Assembly (NCBI GenBank): GCA_964383845.1
Contig: CAYLIF010000044.1
Coordinates: 1 to 7,062 of the forward strand
DNA length: 7,062 nt
Source of the DNA: JAAZGD01 sp964383845
GTDB lineage: Bacteria > Bacillota > Clostridia > Peptostreptococcales > Anaerovoracaceae
Direction of reading: 5' to 3'
The notes under the pieces were generated by a model, which saw nothing but the letters and a program-made list of their open reading frames with translations, was not told where the DNA came from and did not search any database. This document shows, one piece after another, positions 1 to 5,269 of the stretch. The stretch's first letter is position 1; each line of letters opens with the position of its first letter. The translations under genes and the position numbers were made by a program.

Positions 1-409
1 CGAAACCATATTCTTGGCGAAGGATTTTCAGGCAGGTTAACATCCTTTCACTGGTGAAATCAGGAGACTCTTCAACTGCTGAGCTAATAAATAATCCTTC
101 AATGTAGTTTCTCCTATAAAAGGACATTACCAAATCAGCCAGTTCTCTTGGTTCAAATGATGTTCTTTCAATGTCGGAAGTTCGTCGGTTAACACAATAC
201 GCGCAATCAAAGACACATTTATTGGAAAAGAGTATTTTGAGCAGGGAAATACATCGCCCATCTTTGGACCAACTGTGGCAAATTCCTCCATTACTTGCGC
301 TGCCAAGTCCACCTTGATTGCTTCTTTGACTGCCGCTACTTGAGCAGGATACATCGTATTTTGCTCCTTCTGCCAAAAGCCGAAGCTTTTCCATTGTGGA
401 ATCATTCAT
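1..409 (-). CDS. Radical SAM protein, putative DNA modification/repair family (N-terminal part)
   Basis: Partial gene: 136 codons are visible and the frame runs off the left edge. The start is the ATG at 409-407, with GGAGGT five bases upstream (415-420). The iron-sulfur signature CX3CX2C is Cys65, Cys69 and Cys72 (NKCVFDCAYC), which binds the [4Fe-4S] cluster that cleaves S-adenosylmethionine. The surrounding sequence is typical of the family annotated as putative DNA modification/repair radical SAM protein: KYDVSCSSSGS near residues 17-27, GICHSW at 42-47, DGRCISLLKILFSNKC at 50-65, NRRTSDIERTSFEPREL at 74-90 and GLFISSAVEESPDFTSERM at 105-123. In other genomes (family knowledge) this gene usually sits beside a uracil-DNA-glycosylase-like partner; here that place lies beyond the edge. 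The reaction is unknown; a role in DNA repair is inferred from the family. Its promoter carries an apparent LexA box. A shorter open frame at 127-405 on the same strand is a shifted reading of this gene. Confidence 0.9.
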   Translation of the reverse strand, partial: MNDSTMEKLRLLAEGAKYDVSCSSSGSQRSNQGGLGSASNGGICHSWSKDGRCISLLKILFSNKCVFDCAYCVNRRTSDIERTSFEPRELADLVMSFYRRNYIEGLFISSAVEESPDFTSERMLTCLKILRQEYGF

Positions 410-434
410 AATAGACCTCCATTTATATAGTAAA

Positions 435-463
435 ATTATACACTAAAAAGAACGTGTGTTCAA
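435..463 (-). promoter_or_regulatory. Sigma-A type promoter of the radical SAM gene
   Basis: Read on the minus strand, a -35 box TTGAAC (463-458) is followed by exactly 17 bases and a perfect -10 box TATAAT (440-435). Transcription would start near 428, leaving a leader of about 20 bases that holds the ribosome site. The -35 box overlaps the SOS-like palindrome at 450-461. Confidence 0.75.
450..461. promoter_or_regulatory. Putative LexA (SOS) box in the radical SAM promoter
   Basis: GAACGTGTGTTC is GAAC-N4-GTTC. It fits the core of the Gram-positive LexA consensus CGAACRNRYGTTYC at all 12 inner positions on both strands; only the outer flanking bases differ (A and A). It covers part of the -35 box and the spacer of the minus-strand promoter, where a bound repressor would block RNA polymerase. 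It lies about 34 bases upstream of the proposed guaA -35 box, so it more likely controls the radical SAM gene. A degenerate second copy may follow at 463-474 (ATAC-N4-GTTC). The match is seen; repression by LexA is inferred. Confidence 0.65.
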
Positions 464-494
464 TACGTGAGTTCGACTTACTTTTTTGTCTTGC

Positions 495-524
495 ATTTAC
501 TTTGAAAGCACTAAGTGGTACAAT
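495..524 (+). promoter_or_regulatory. Probable guaA promoter with extended -10
   Basis: TTTACT (495-500), 18 bases, then TACAAT (519-524) preceded by TGG (516-518), which gives the extended -10 motif TGN. Transcription would start near 531, about 28 bases before the chosen guaA ATG. This leader is too short for a riboswitch. It also argues against translation starting at the upstream GTG at 454, which would lie before the promoter. Confidence 0.5.
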
Positions 525-544
525 CTTTACATCGTTTAAAGGGC

Positions 545-554
545 AAAAGGGGGG
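545..554 (+). promoter_or_regulatory. Ribosome binding site deciding the guaA start
   Basis: AAAAGGGGGG lies four bases before the ATG at 559. It pairs with the anti-Shine-Dalgarno sequence if one G-U wobble is allowed. No comparable site precedes the GTG at 454, so 559 is preferred. Confidence 0.6.
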
Positions 555-558
555 TATT

Positions 559-1791
559 ATGAACAAAGAATTGCTTATCATATTTGATATTGGGGCACAT
601 AATAATCAGTCTGTAGCAAAAATTGCAAGACTAGGTGGAGTTTACTGTGAGGTAAAGCCACTAGATGTTTCCAAAGAATATACTAAAGCGAAAGCTGCTT
701 GTGTTATAGGAGAGGAAGAAAGAGAGCTATCTCCAGATGAAAAGGGATATTTAAATGATATGGGAATTCCCGTTCTTTATAGAGCCAATACTCTTTCTGA
801 AGAAAAAATTATGACATTCATAGATGGATGCGGCTTTATAAAAGATTGGTCAATAGATGCCTTTATTCTGGATGCTGTAGAAGACATAAAAAAACAAGTA
901 GGAGATAAAAGAATTTTATGCGCTCTTTCTGGAGGGGTAGATAGTGCAGTTTGTGCGGCCATAGTACACAAGGCTGTAGGGGATCGGTTAGTTTGCGTTT
1001 TCGTAGATCATGGACTAATGAGAAAAGGAGAGCCAGAACTAGTACAAGAAATCTTTGCCAAACAGTTTGGAATGAATTTAATCACTGTAGAGGCAGAAGA
1101 GAGATTTCTCTCTAAACTAACTGACGTTTCTGATCCTGAAACTAAAAGAAAAATAATCGGTGAAGAGTTTATTAGAGTTTTTGAAGAAGAGGCTAAGAAA
1201 TTGGGGGAAATTCCATTCTTGGTTCAAGGAACTATATATCCGGATATCATAGAAAGTGAGTCAACAAAAGGGGTAGTTAAATCTCACCATAATGTTGGAG
1301 GCTTGCCTGAAGATATGAAGTTCGAACTGGTCGAGCCTGTTAAATGGCTTTTTAAGGACGAAGTTAGAATGGTTGGAGAAGCCTTGGGCTTACCCAGAGA
1401 ACAAGTTTGGCGCCAACCATTTCCAGGGCCAGGACTAGCTGTGCGGGTAATGGGTGCCATAACAAAAGCGAGATTGGACATGGTTAGAGAAGCAGATGAA
1501 ATATTTAGAGATGAGATTGCGTTAGCTGGTCTAGAACGTGAAATATGGCAGTACTTCGCCCTTGATCCAGCGGCCCGTTCAACGGGTGTGAAAGACGGAG
1601 CTCGTACATTTGAAAGTGTTATCTGCCTAAGAGCAGTACAGTCAAGTGATGCAATGTCTGCTGATGTTGCAGACTTATCTTTTTCTCTTCTCAACAAAGT
1701 CGCTATGAGGATAACCAGCGAGGTAGAAGGTGCAAATCGAGTAGTTTACGACATCACACCGAAACCTCCCGGGACTATCGAGTGGGAATAG
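559..1791 (+). CDS. guaA: GMP synthase with a shrunken, apparently inactive glutaminase domain
   Basis: 410 residues; full-length GuaA is about 510-525. It makes GMP from XMP and ATP, with ammonia as amino donor, in the cytoplasm. The ATP-pyrophosphatase domain is intact: P-loop SGGVDS at 124-129, VFVDHGLMRKGE at 147-158, QGTIYPDIIES at 223-233 and SHHNVGGLPEDM at 242-253. The dimerisation domain has RQPFPGPGLAVR at 285-296 and ends in the canonical VVYDITPKPPGTIEWE. The N-terminal class I glutaminase is only about 92 residues: the first strand and helix are recognisable (LLIIFDIGAH, then GGVYCEVKPLD), but the text jumps from GIPVL (69-73) to the FIDGCGFIKDW linker (87-97). The nucleophile-cysteine region and the His/Glu end of the catalytic triad are missing. 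The ATG at 559 is chosen for its purine-rich ribosome site; the frame is open back to 454, but that extension is unlike the family. Conservation elsewhere argues against a pseudogene. Ammonia use or a separate amidotransferase subunit is inferred. Confidence 0.9.
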   Translation: MNKELLIIFDIGAHNNQSVAKIARLGGVYCEVKPLDVSKEYTKAKAACVIGEEERELSPDEKGYLNDMGIPVLYRANTLSEEKIMTFIDGCGFIKDWSIDAFILDAVEDIKKQVGDKRILCALSGGVDSAVCAAIVHKAVGDRLVCVFVDHGLMRKGEPELVQEIFAKQFGMNLITVEAEERFLSKLTDVSDPETKRKIIGEEFIRVFEEEAKKLGEIPFLVQGTIYPDIIESESTKGVVKSHHNVGGLPEDMKFELVEPVKWLFKDEVRMVGEALGLPREQVWRQPFPGPGLAVRVMGAITKARLDMVREADEIFRDEIALAGLEREIWQYFALDPAARSTGVKDGARTFESVICLRAVQSSDAMSADVADLSFSLLNKVAMRITSEVEGANRVVYDITPKPPGTIEWE

Positions 1792-1861
1792 TATCCATAT
1801 CGCCGCAAAAACTTGAAAGCGAAAGGATCATATTGAAAAAGTATAAGGTGGGAATCTAAGC

Positions 1862-2857
1862 CTAAAGATGAGCGACTGTGTCTACCAATGAATATATTAC
1901 GTTTGCGGCCAGATTTGATGTGATACCGTTTAAATCTAACTTAGGTGATATTTCGGCAATATCGAAACTAATGACTTTTTTCGAGTGTAAAATATGTTCC
2001 AAGAAAACCAAAACTTTTTCTGGGTCAAGTCCTAAAGGCTGTGGAGCACTTACTCCCGGTGCATAGGCTGAAGAAAACACATCAGCACAAATTGTAACGT
2101 AGACATAATCGTGTCTCTTTATAAAATTGTCTACCATGTTAAGACAAGGGAGAATATCGGCGGATTTCATATCTTTCGCCAATATATACTCTACACCCAA
2201 CCTATCTGCGGTATTGAATAAATGTGCAGTATTGCATTGTTTTAGTATGCCAAGACATAAATATGAATAGTTAATGCCATTGTTATTGGCGAAACTAGCA
2301 ATCTGCTTAAACATGGTTCCTGAGCTTGCGCCTTCACTATATGATCTTAAATCAAAATGGGAATCGAAATTAATTATTCCGATTTTTTTGTTCAAGCCCT
2401 CATGTGCTAAGTGATTAAATATACCCTTATAATGGCCATAGGCAATATCATGTCCGCCTCCTAACAAAACTGGAAATAGATTCAAATTTAAAATTCTTTC
2501 CACCGCCAAGGAAAGAGTATCTTGAATTTCTTCTAAGCTTGAATCCTTACCAGAAACATCTCCAGCGTCAAAAATAAAAGTATCTTCTGGGAAATGCCAT
2601 GGTAAATTGGAAAGCCTTTTTCTAATAGTATAAGGGGCTTTTGCAGCACCTACTCGTCCTTTATTTCTGACTATTCCTTTTTCACATGCGTATCCTAAAA
2701 ATGCAAAACCCAATTTCCCTTGGAAAGGTTCAAGATCATTCTCTCTTAAGTCAATACTTTTAATTTTTTGATGCCATCGAAAGCAGGCAAAATCATCATG
2801 ACTGTCTATTCTGCCACTCCACACTCGGCTATCAAGGGCTTTATAGTTTACATTCAA
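1862..2857 (-). CDS. hutG: Formimidoylglutamase (formiminoglutamase), arginase/ureohydrolase family
   Basis: 331 residues, normal for the family. HutG is a cytoplasmic enzyme with two manganese ions that hydrolyses N-formimino-glutamate to glutamate and formamide, the last step of one branch of histidine breakdown. Family marks: WSGRIDS (13-19) and FRWHQ (26-30) at the N-terminus, NKGRVGAAKAP (65-75), metal-site GGGHD (133-137, His136), NFDSHFD (163-169; Asp165, His167, Asp169), ICADVFSSAYAPGVSAPQPLGL (in two parts: ICADVF at 256-261, then APGVSAPQPLGL at 266-277) and FDIAEISPKLD (298-308). The N-terminal WSGRIDS and the NKGRVGAA block favour HutG over arginase or agmatinase. In the second metal motif the usual first Asp is Cys257 (CAD instead of DxD). 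The start is TTG at 2857, with GGAGGT six bases upstream; the nearby ATG at 2853 is out of frame and runs straight into a stop. No other hut gene is in view. It converges on guaA with 70 bases between. Confidence 0.92.
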   Translation of the reverse strand: MNVNYKALDSRVWSGRIDSHDDFACFRWHQKIKSIDLRENDLEPFQGKLGFAFLGYACEKGIVRNKGRVGAAKAPYTIRKRLSNLPWHFPEDTFIFDAGDVSGKDSSLEEIQDTLSLAVERILNLNLFPVLLGGGHDIAYGHYKGIFNHLAHEGLNKKIGIINFDSHFDLRSYSEGASSGTMFKQIASFANNNGINYSYLCLGILKQCNTAHLFNTADRLGVEYILAKDMKSADILPCLNMVDNFIKRHDYVYVTICADVFSSAYAPGVSAPQPLGLDPEKVLVFLEHILHSKKVISFDIAEISPKLDLNGITSNLAANVIYSLVDTVAHL

Positions 2858-2863
2858 TTTCAG

Positions 2864-2869
2864 ACCTCC
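2864..2869 (-). promoter_or_regulatory. Strong ribosome binding site fixing the TTG start of hutG
   Basis: GGAGGT on the minus strand, six bases before TTG at 2857. Its strength and spacing are what justify a TTG start; there is no in-frame ATG nearby. Confidence 0.75.
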
Positions 2870-2907
2870 ACTATAAAAAATACTGAGTTACGATAAGTAT
2901 ATCTTGT

Positions 2908-2945
2908 ATATTATTTCTGATTATTCTCTTCGTGTCAAATAATAT
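2908..2945. repeat. Inverted repeat bracketing the hutG promoter, possible operator
   Basis: ATATTATTT (2908-2916) and AAATAATAT (2937-2945) are perfect 9-base inverted copies separated by 20 bases. One arm covers the -10 box and the other overlaps the end of the -35 box. This fits a two-site operator for a repressor, but the arms are purely A/T in AT-rich DNA, so chance is a real alternative. Confidence 0.3.
2910..2938 (-). promoter_or_regulatory. Sigma-A promoter of hutG
   Basis: On the minus strand, a perfect -35 TTGACA (2938-2933), 17 bases, then -10 AATAAT (2915-2910; five of six bases match TATAAT). The expected transcript start is near 2903, giving a leader of about 45 bases. hutG is therefore likely transcribed independently of the csbD unit upstream. 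Confidence 0.7.
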
Positions 2946-3025
2946 CATATTTTAGTGATTAAGGAAGATTATTGTAACCTTTAATTTGGATTGATTCCTA
3001 AAGGTCTCAAAGAGGGAACTAATAT

Positions 3026-3060
3026 AAAAAGCTCTCTATTTTTACTATAGAAAGCTTTTT
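3026..3060 (-). terminator. Intrinsic terminator of the chemoreceptor/csbD unit
   Basis: Arms 3026-3039 and 3047-3060 pair over 14 positions with one C/A mismatch (AAAAAGCT, mismatch, TCTAT against ATAGA, mismatch, AGCTTTTT), with a 7-base loop. On the minus strand the stem ends in TTTTT followed by AT-rich DNA. It sits about 106 bases after the csbD stop and upstream of the hutG promoter, separating the two units. The outer A/T pairs give T runs on both strands, so it may work both ways. Confidence 0.7.
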
Positions 3061-3166
3061 ATGTTGATTTAATATTATGTCAGAAAGTCTAACAACCTAA
3101 TAGCTTCTTATTTACAAACAATTCAGAATTGCCAGCAGGCTTCCAAAGTGAAAGTTTGTTTGACAT

Positions 3167-3358
3167 TTACCATTCATAATCCTCTAATTCTTTATCTGCT
3201 TGTTCTTTTGTCCACCCATACTTTTCTTGAAGTTTTCCCGAGAGTTTAGTAGCATCTCCTTGTATAACATCAAGGTCATCATCGGTTAACTTACCCCATT
3301 TTTTCTGTACTTCTCCTCTTACTTGGTCCCATTTGCCTTCTAAAATATCTTTATTCAT
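3167..3358 (-). CDS. CsbD-family small stress-response protein
   Basis: 63 residues, the usual size. The protein is hydrophilic and charged with no membrane segment or signal. Family pattern: MNKDILEGKWDQVRGEVQKK at the N-terminus, WGKLTDDDLDVIQGD at 21-35, then LSGKLQEKYGWTKEQADKEL at 39-58. These two short helical repeats (GK-W-Q-x-G-x-x and LxGKLQExYG) define the CsbD-like family. In Bacillus subtilis csbD belongs to the sigma-B general stress regulon; the molecular function of the family is unknown. It starts at ATG 3358 with only a weak AGGT site six bases upstream. It begins 18 bases after the chemoreceptor stop on the same strand with no hairpin between, so it is probably co-transcribed with the receptor. 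That pairing is unusual for a general-stress gene, and no sigma-B-type promoter was recognised directly upstream. Confidence 0.88.
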   Translation of the reverse strand: MNKDILEGKWDQVRGEVQKKWGKLTDDDLDVIQGDATKLSGKLQEKYGWTKEQADKELEDYEW

Positions 3359-3376
3359 TTCAATACCTAAATTTAT

Positions 3377-5125
3377 CTATACTTTAAAGGTAGATATTAT
3401 ATTTTTTAGGTTAATGCTAAGTTCATTTAATTCTTCTGCTGTCGCTCCTATCTCCTCCATAGTGGCATTCTGTTCTTCACTGCTAGCAGAAACTTCTTCT
3501 GACATTGCTGCATTTTCTTCCGATACTGAAGAGACATCTTGTATTTTATCATTTATGCTATTTGCATTATCTCCAATCCCTTCGAAGGAAGTGTTTATCA
3601 CACCAATGGCATTGATAATGCTTTCTACTTCTCTTGTTATATCATTGAAAAGTTCGCTTGTGTTATCAACTGCTATTTTCTGCTCCTTTGCAATGAAATT
3701 GGTTTTCTCCATTTGATTAACTGCTTCCTTGGTTTCACTATTTATATGTCGTAAAATATCCGCAATTTCCTTTGTAGATGTTGCCGATTCTTCCGCTAGA
3801 TTCCGTACTTCATCAGCAACTACAGCAAATCCTCTTCCGTGCTCGCCGGCTCTTGCTGCCTCTATTGCAGCATTTAATGCTAGCAAATTGGTTTGATCAG
3901 ATATACTTGTAATTGTAGAAAGAATTTTTTCGATATCCTCAATTTCTTTCGCTAGTTTTTCAACTACCAAAGTAGCTTTTTGAGAAGCTTCCATGTTTTC
4001 ATCAGTTTTTACACTTTGATTATTTAAAGCTTCCATTCCTTGGTGTACTAACTTTCTTGTTTCCCCAGCTGCATTGTTAATGTCATTAACTTTCTTTTCG
4101 TTATCACTCATATCCTTAGCTATAACTTGGGCCCCATGAGAAATATCAGTTACATCCTTTGCTTGGGATGCCGCTCCAGCAGCAATGTTTTCAATAGCCT
4201 GATTAACTTCTTCTAAGGCAGTTTGGCTTTCATCAATGGCAACATTTAAATTGCTTGCTGAACTAGCAACATCTTCACCCGTAGTTTTAATTTGAAGTAT
4301 AATTCCTCCAAGATTCTCCATAAAACTCGTAATGGAATTTGTTAGTGTTTCTATCTCATCTCCAGTTTTTATTTCTATACATTTTGTTAAATCCTTAGAG
4401 GCGCTAATATAGGTAAAACCCTCCGCCAAAAGCTTTATTGGGTTTGAAATGCTCCTAGATATGAAGAATGATAACAAGACCATTAAAATCAAACCAACGA
4501 AATTACTTGTTATCAATAAAAACAGTTGTTGTCTTTTTTGCTGATTTATGAAACTAGCATCAATATCTACGCCAACAATAGCTACTGTTTCTCCTTTGAT
4601 ATTTTCAACAGGAGCATATCCCGAAATTACAGTTCCCCATTCATCGGTAGTTATATCTTTATCTGCACTTGGGGTTCCCTGGAAAGCAGGTTTCATATCG
4701 GTTAAGTAATCATATTCTTCGCCTAGTTCCGGTGGGTTTTCATCAGCGTCTACAATAAACTGAGTTTTATCGTCTCCCTTTTTAGCGAGTGTGTATGCTC
4801 CGGCTACTCCGATTTTTTCTACAAAATTTTGAAAATCAGTTCGGAGCTTTACATAACTATCACTTTTCTCGCTTCCTTCCTTAACTAGTTTTTCATGGCT
4901 ATCGCCATCAACTAACAGTGACGCCACTATTGCTAATTGTATAGCATCTTCTTTAATATTTTGGAATTGTATGTTCGTATTTATTTTATACTGTACGGTT
5001 CCAGTTATTAAAGCGATAATAAAAAACAGTGCAACAAATGAAAAAACAATCCTCATTTGAATGCTTTTGAATTTTGTTCGGCTCTTCATTTTTTCTTTTT
5101 GTGATATATCTAATAGATAAATCAC
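3377..5125 (-). CDS. Methyl-accepting chemotaxis protein with extracellular Cache domain
   Basis: 582 residues. It is a transmembrane receptor that senses an extracellular ligand and controls the CheA/CheW kinase complex. Order: cytoplasmic N-tail 1-24, membrane segment about 25-45, single-Cache-type sensor about 46-200, second membrane segment about 201-223, HAMP about 224-277 (SRSISNPIKLLAEGF), signalling coiled coil to the C-terminus. The Cache domain shows AYTLAKKGDDKTQFIVDADE (110-129), then TTDEWGTVISGYAPV (159-173) and VAIVGVDID (181-189). The kinase-contacting hairpin tip is intact: ISDQTNLLALNAAIEAARAG (408-427) then HGRGFAVVADEVRNLAEES (429-447). Glu/Gln pairs near 536-566 are likely methylation sites. 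It ends FKV with no CheR-binding pentapeptide. The start is GTG at 5125, with AAAGGAG four bases upstream; the in-frame ATG at 5089 lacks a good site. The ligand is unknown. csbD follows 18 bases after the stop. Confidence 0.93.
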   Translation of the reverse strand: MIYLLDISQKEKMKSRTKFKSIQMRIVFSFVALFFIIALITGTVQYKINTNIQFQNIKEDAIQLAIVASLLVDGDSHEKLVKEGSEKSDSYVKLRTDFQNFVEKIGVAGAYTLAKKGDDKTQFIVDADENPPELGEEYDYLTDMKPAFQGTPSADKDITTDEWGTVISGYAPVENIKGETVAIVGVDIDASFINQQKRQQLFLLITSNFVGLILMVLLSFFISRSISNPIKLLAEGFTYISASKDLTKCIEIKTGDEIETLTNSITSFMENLGGIILQIKTTGEDVASSASNLNVAIDESQTALEEVNQAIENIAAGAASQAKDVTDISHGAQVIAKDMSDNEKKVNDINNAAGETRKLVHQGMEALNNQSVKTDENMEASQKATLVVEKLAKEIEDIEKILSTITSISDQTNLLALNAAIEAARAGEHGRGFAVVADEVRNLAEESATSTKEIADILRHINSETKEAVNQMEKTNFIAKEQKIAVDNTSELFNDITREVESIINAIGVINTSFEGIGDNANSINDKIQDVSSVSEENAAMSEEVSASSEEQNATMEEIGATAEELNELSINLKNIISTFKV

Positions 5126-5129
5126 AATT

Positions 5130-5136
5130 CTCCTTT
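5130..5136 (-). promoter_or_regulatory. Ribosome binding site supporting the GTG start of the chemoreceptor
   Basis: AAAGGAG on the minus strand, four bases before GTG at 5125. The next in-frame ATG (5089) is preceded only by an A-rich stretch, so GTG is the better start; the choice changes the protein by 12 residues before the first membrane segment. Confidence 0.6.
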
Positions 5137-5151
5137 CTTTTTCTACGCTCT

Positions 5152-5186
5152 ACTATATAGTCTCGGACATAATCTAGGAAAATTAA
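5152..5186 (-). promoter_or_regulatory. Candidate chemoreceptor promoter, possibly sigma-D (motility) type
   Basis: On the minus strand, TTAA (5186-5183), 15 bases, then TCCGAGAC (5167-5160) partly resembles the sigma-D motif TAAA-N15-GCCGATAT (about five of eight bases in the -10 part). An alternative sigma-A reading uses TATAGT (5157-5152) with a poor -35 TTCCTA (5180-5175) at 17 bases. Both are weak; the receptor's role favours the first. Confidence 0.25.
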
Positions 5187-5234
5187 GTGTAAAAATGAAA
5201 ACTATAAAAAGTTAATGAATAACGCAAAAAAAAT

Positions 5235-5267
5235 ACACCCTAAAGCTTTCAGTTGGCTTTAGGGTGT
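5235..5267 (-). terminator. Strong intrinsic terminator of the AI-2E-family gene
   Basis: ACACCCTAAAGC (5235-5246) and GCTTTAGGGTGT (5256-5267) form a perfect 12-bp stem with a 9-base loop. On the minus strand it is followed by A and eight T residues, and it begins two bases after the stop codon at 5270-5272. It should stop transcription before the chemoreceptor gene, which therefore needs its own promoter. T residues on the plus side could let it act both ways. Confidence 0.9.
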
Positions 5268-5269
5268 TT

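Larger units (their letters stand above)
2858..3166. other. Intergenic region between hutG and the csbD-type gene
   Basis: About 309 bases without a gene. It holds the hutG ribosome site, the hutG promoter and inverted repeat, and the terminator at 3026-3060. The part between terminator and csbD stop (3061-3166) contains only a small perfect palindrome, CAATTC-A-GAATTG (3119-3131). I see no open frame with a ribosome site and no RNA gene here. Confidence 0.6.

Noticed and set aside
127..405. Complete 92-codon open frame on the minus strand
   Set aside because: It is a +1-shifted reading of the radical SAM gene. The frame starting at 409 has a good ribosome site, the CX3CX2C motif and family-wide sequence, and stays open to the edge.
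466..482. Possible PurR box (CGAAC core) near the guaA promoter
   Set aside because: Only the CGAAC core fits; the flanks do not match the PurBox, and there is no second properly spaced inverted box. The GAAC-N4-GTTC palindrome beside it explains the region better.
454..558. Upstream extension of guaA from the GTG at 454
   Set aside because: The extra 35 residues do not resemble any GuaA, would begin upstream of the proposed promoter, and lack a ribosome site, whereas 559 has one.
1284..1697. 137-codon open frame antisense to guaA
   Set aside because: Antisense shadow of a strongly conserved gene; composition is not protein-like and there is no recognisable family.
1792..1861. Terminator between convergent guaA and hutG
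   Set aside because: No GC-containing stem with a T run could be found on either strand.
3333..3754. Plus-strand open frames opposite the 3' end of the chemoreceptor gene
   Set aside because: Serine-rich and hydrophobic reverse readings of the coiled-coil coding region with no ribosome site.
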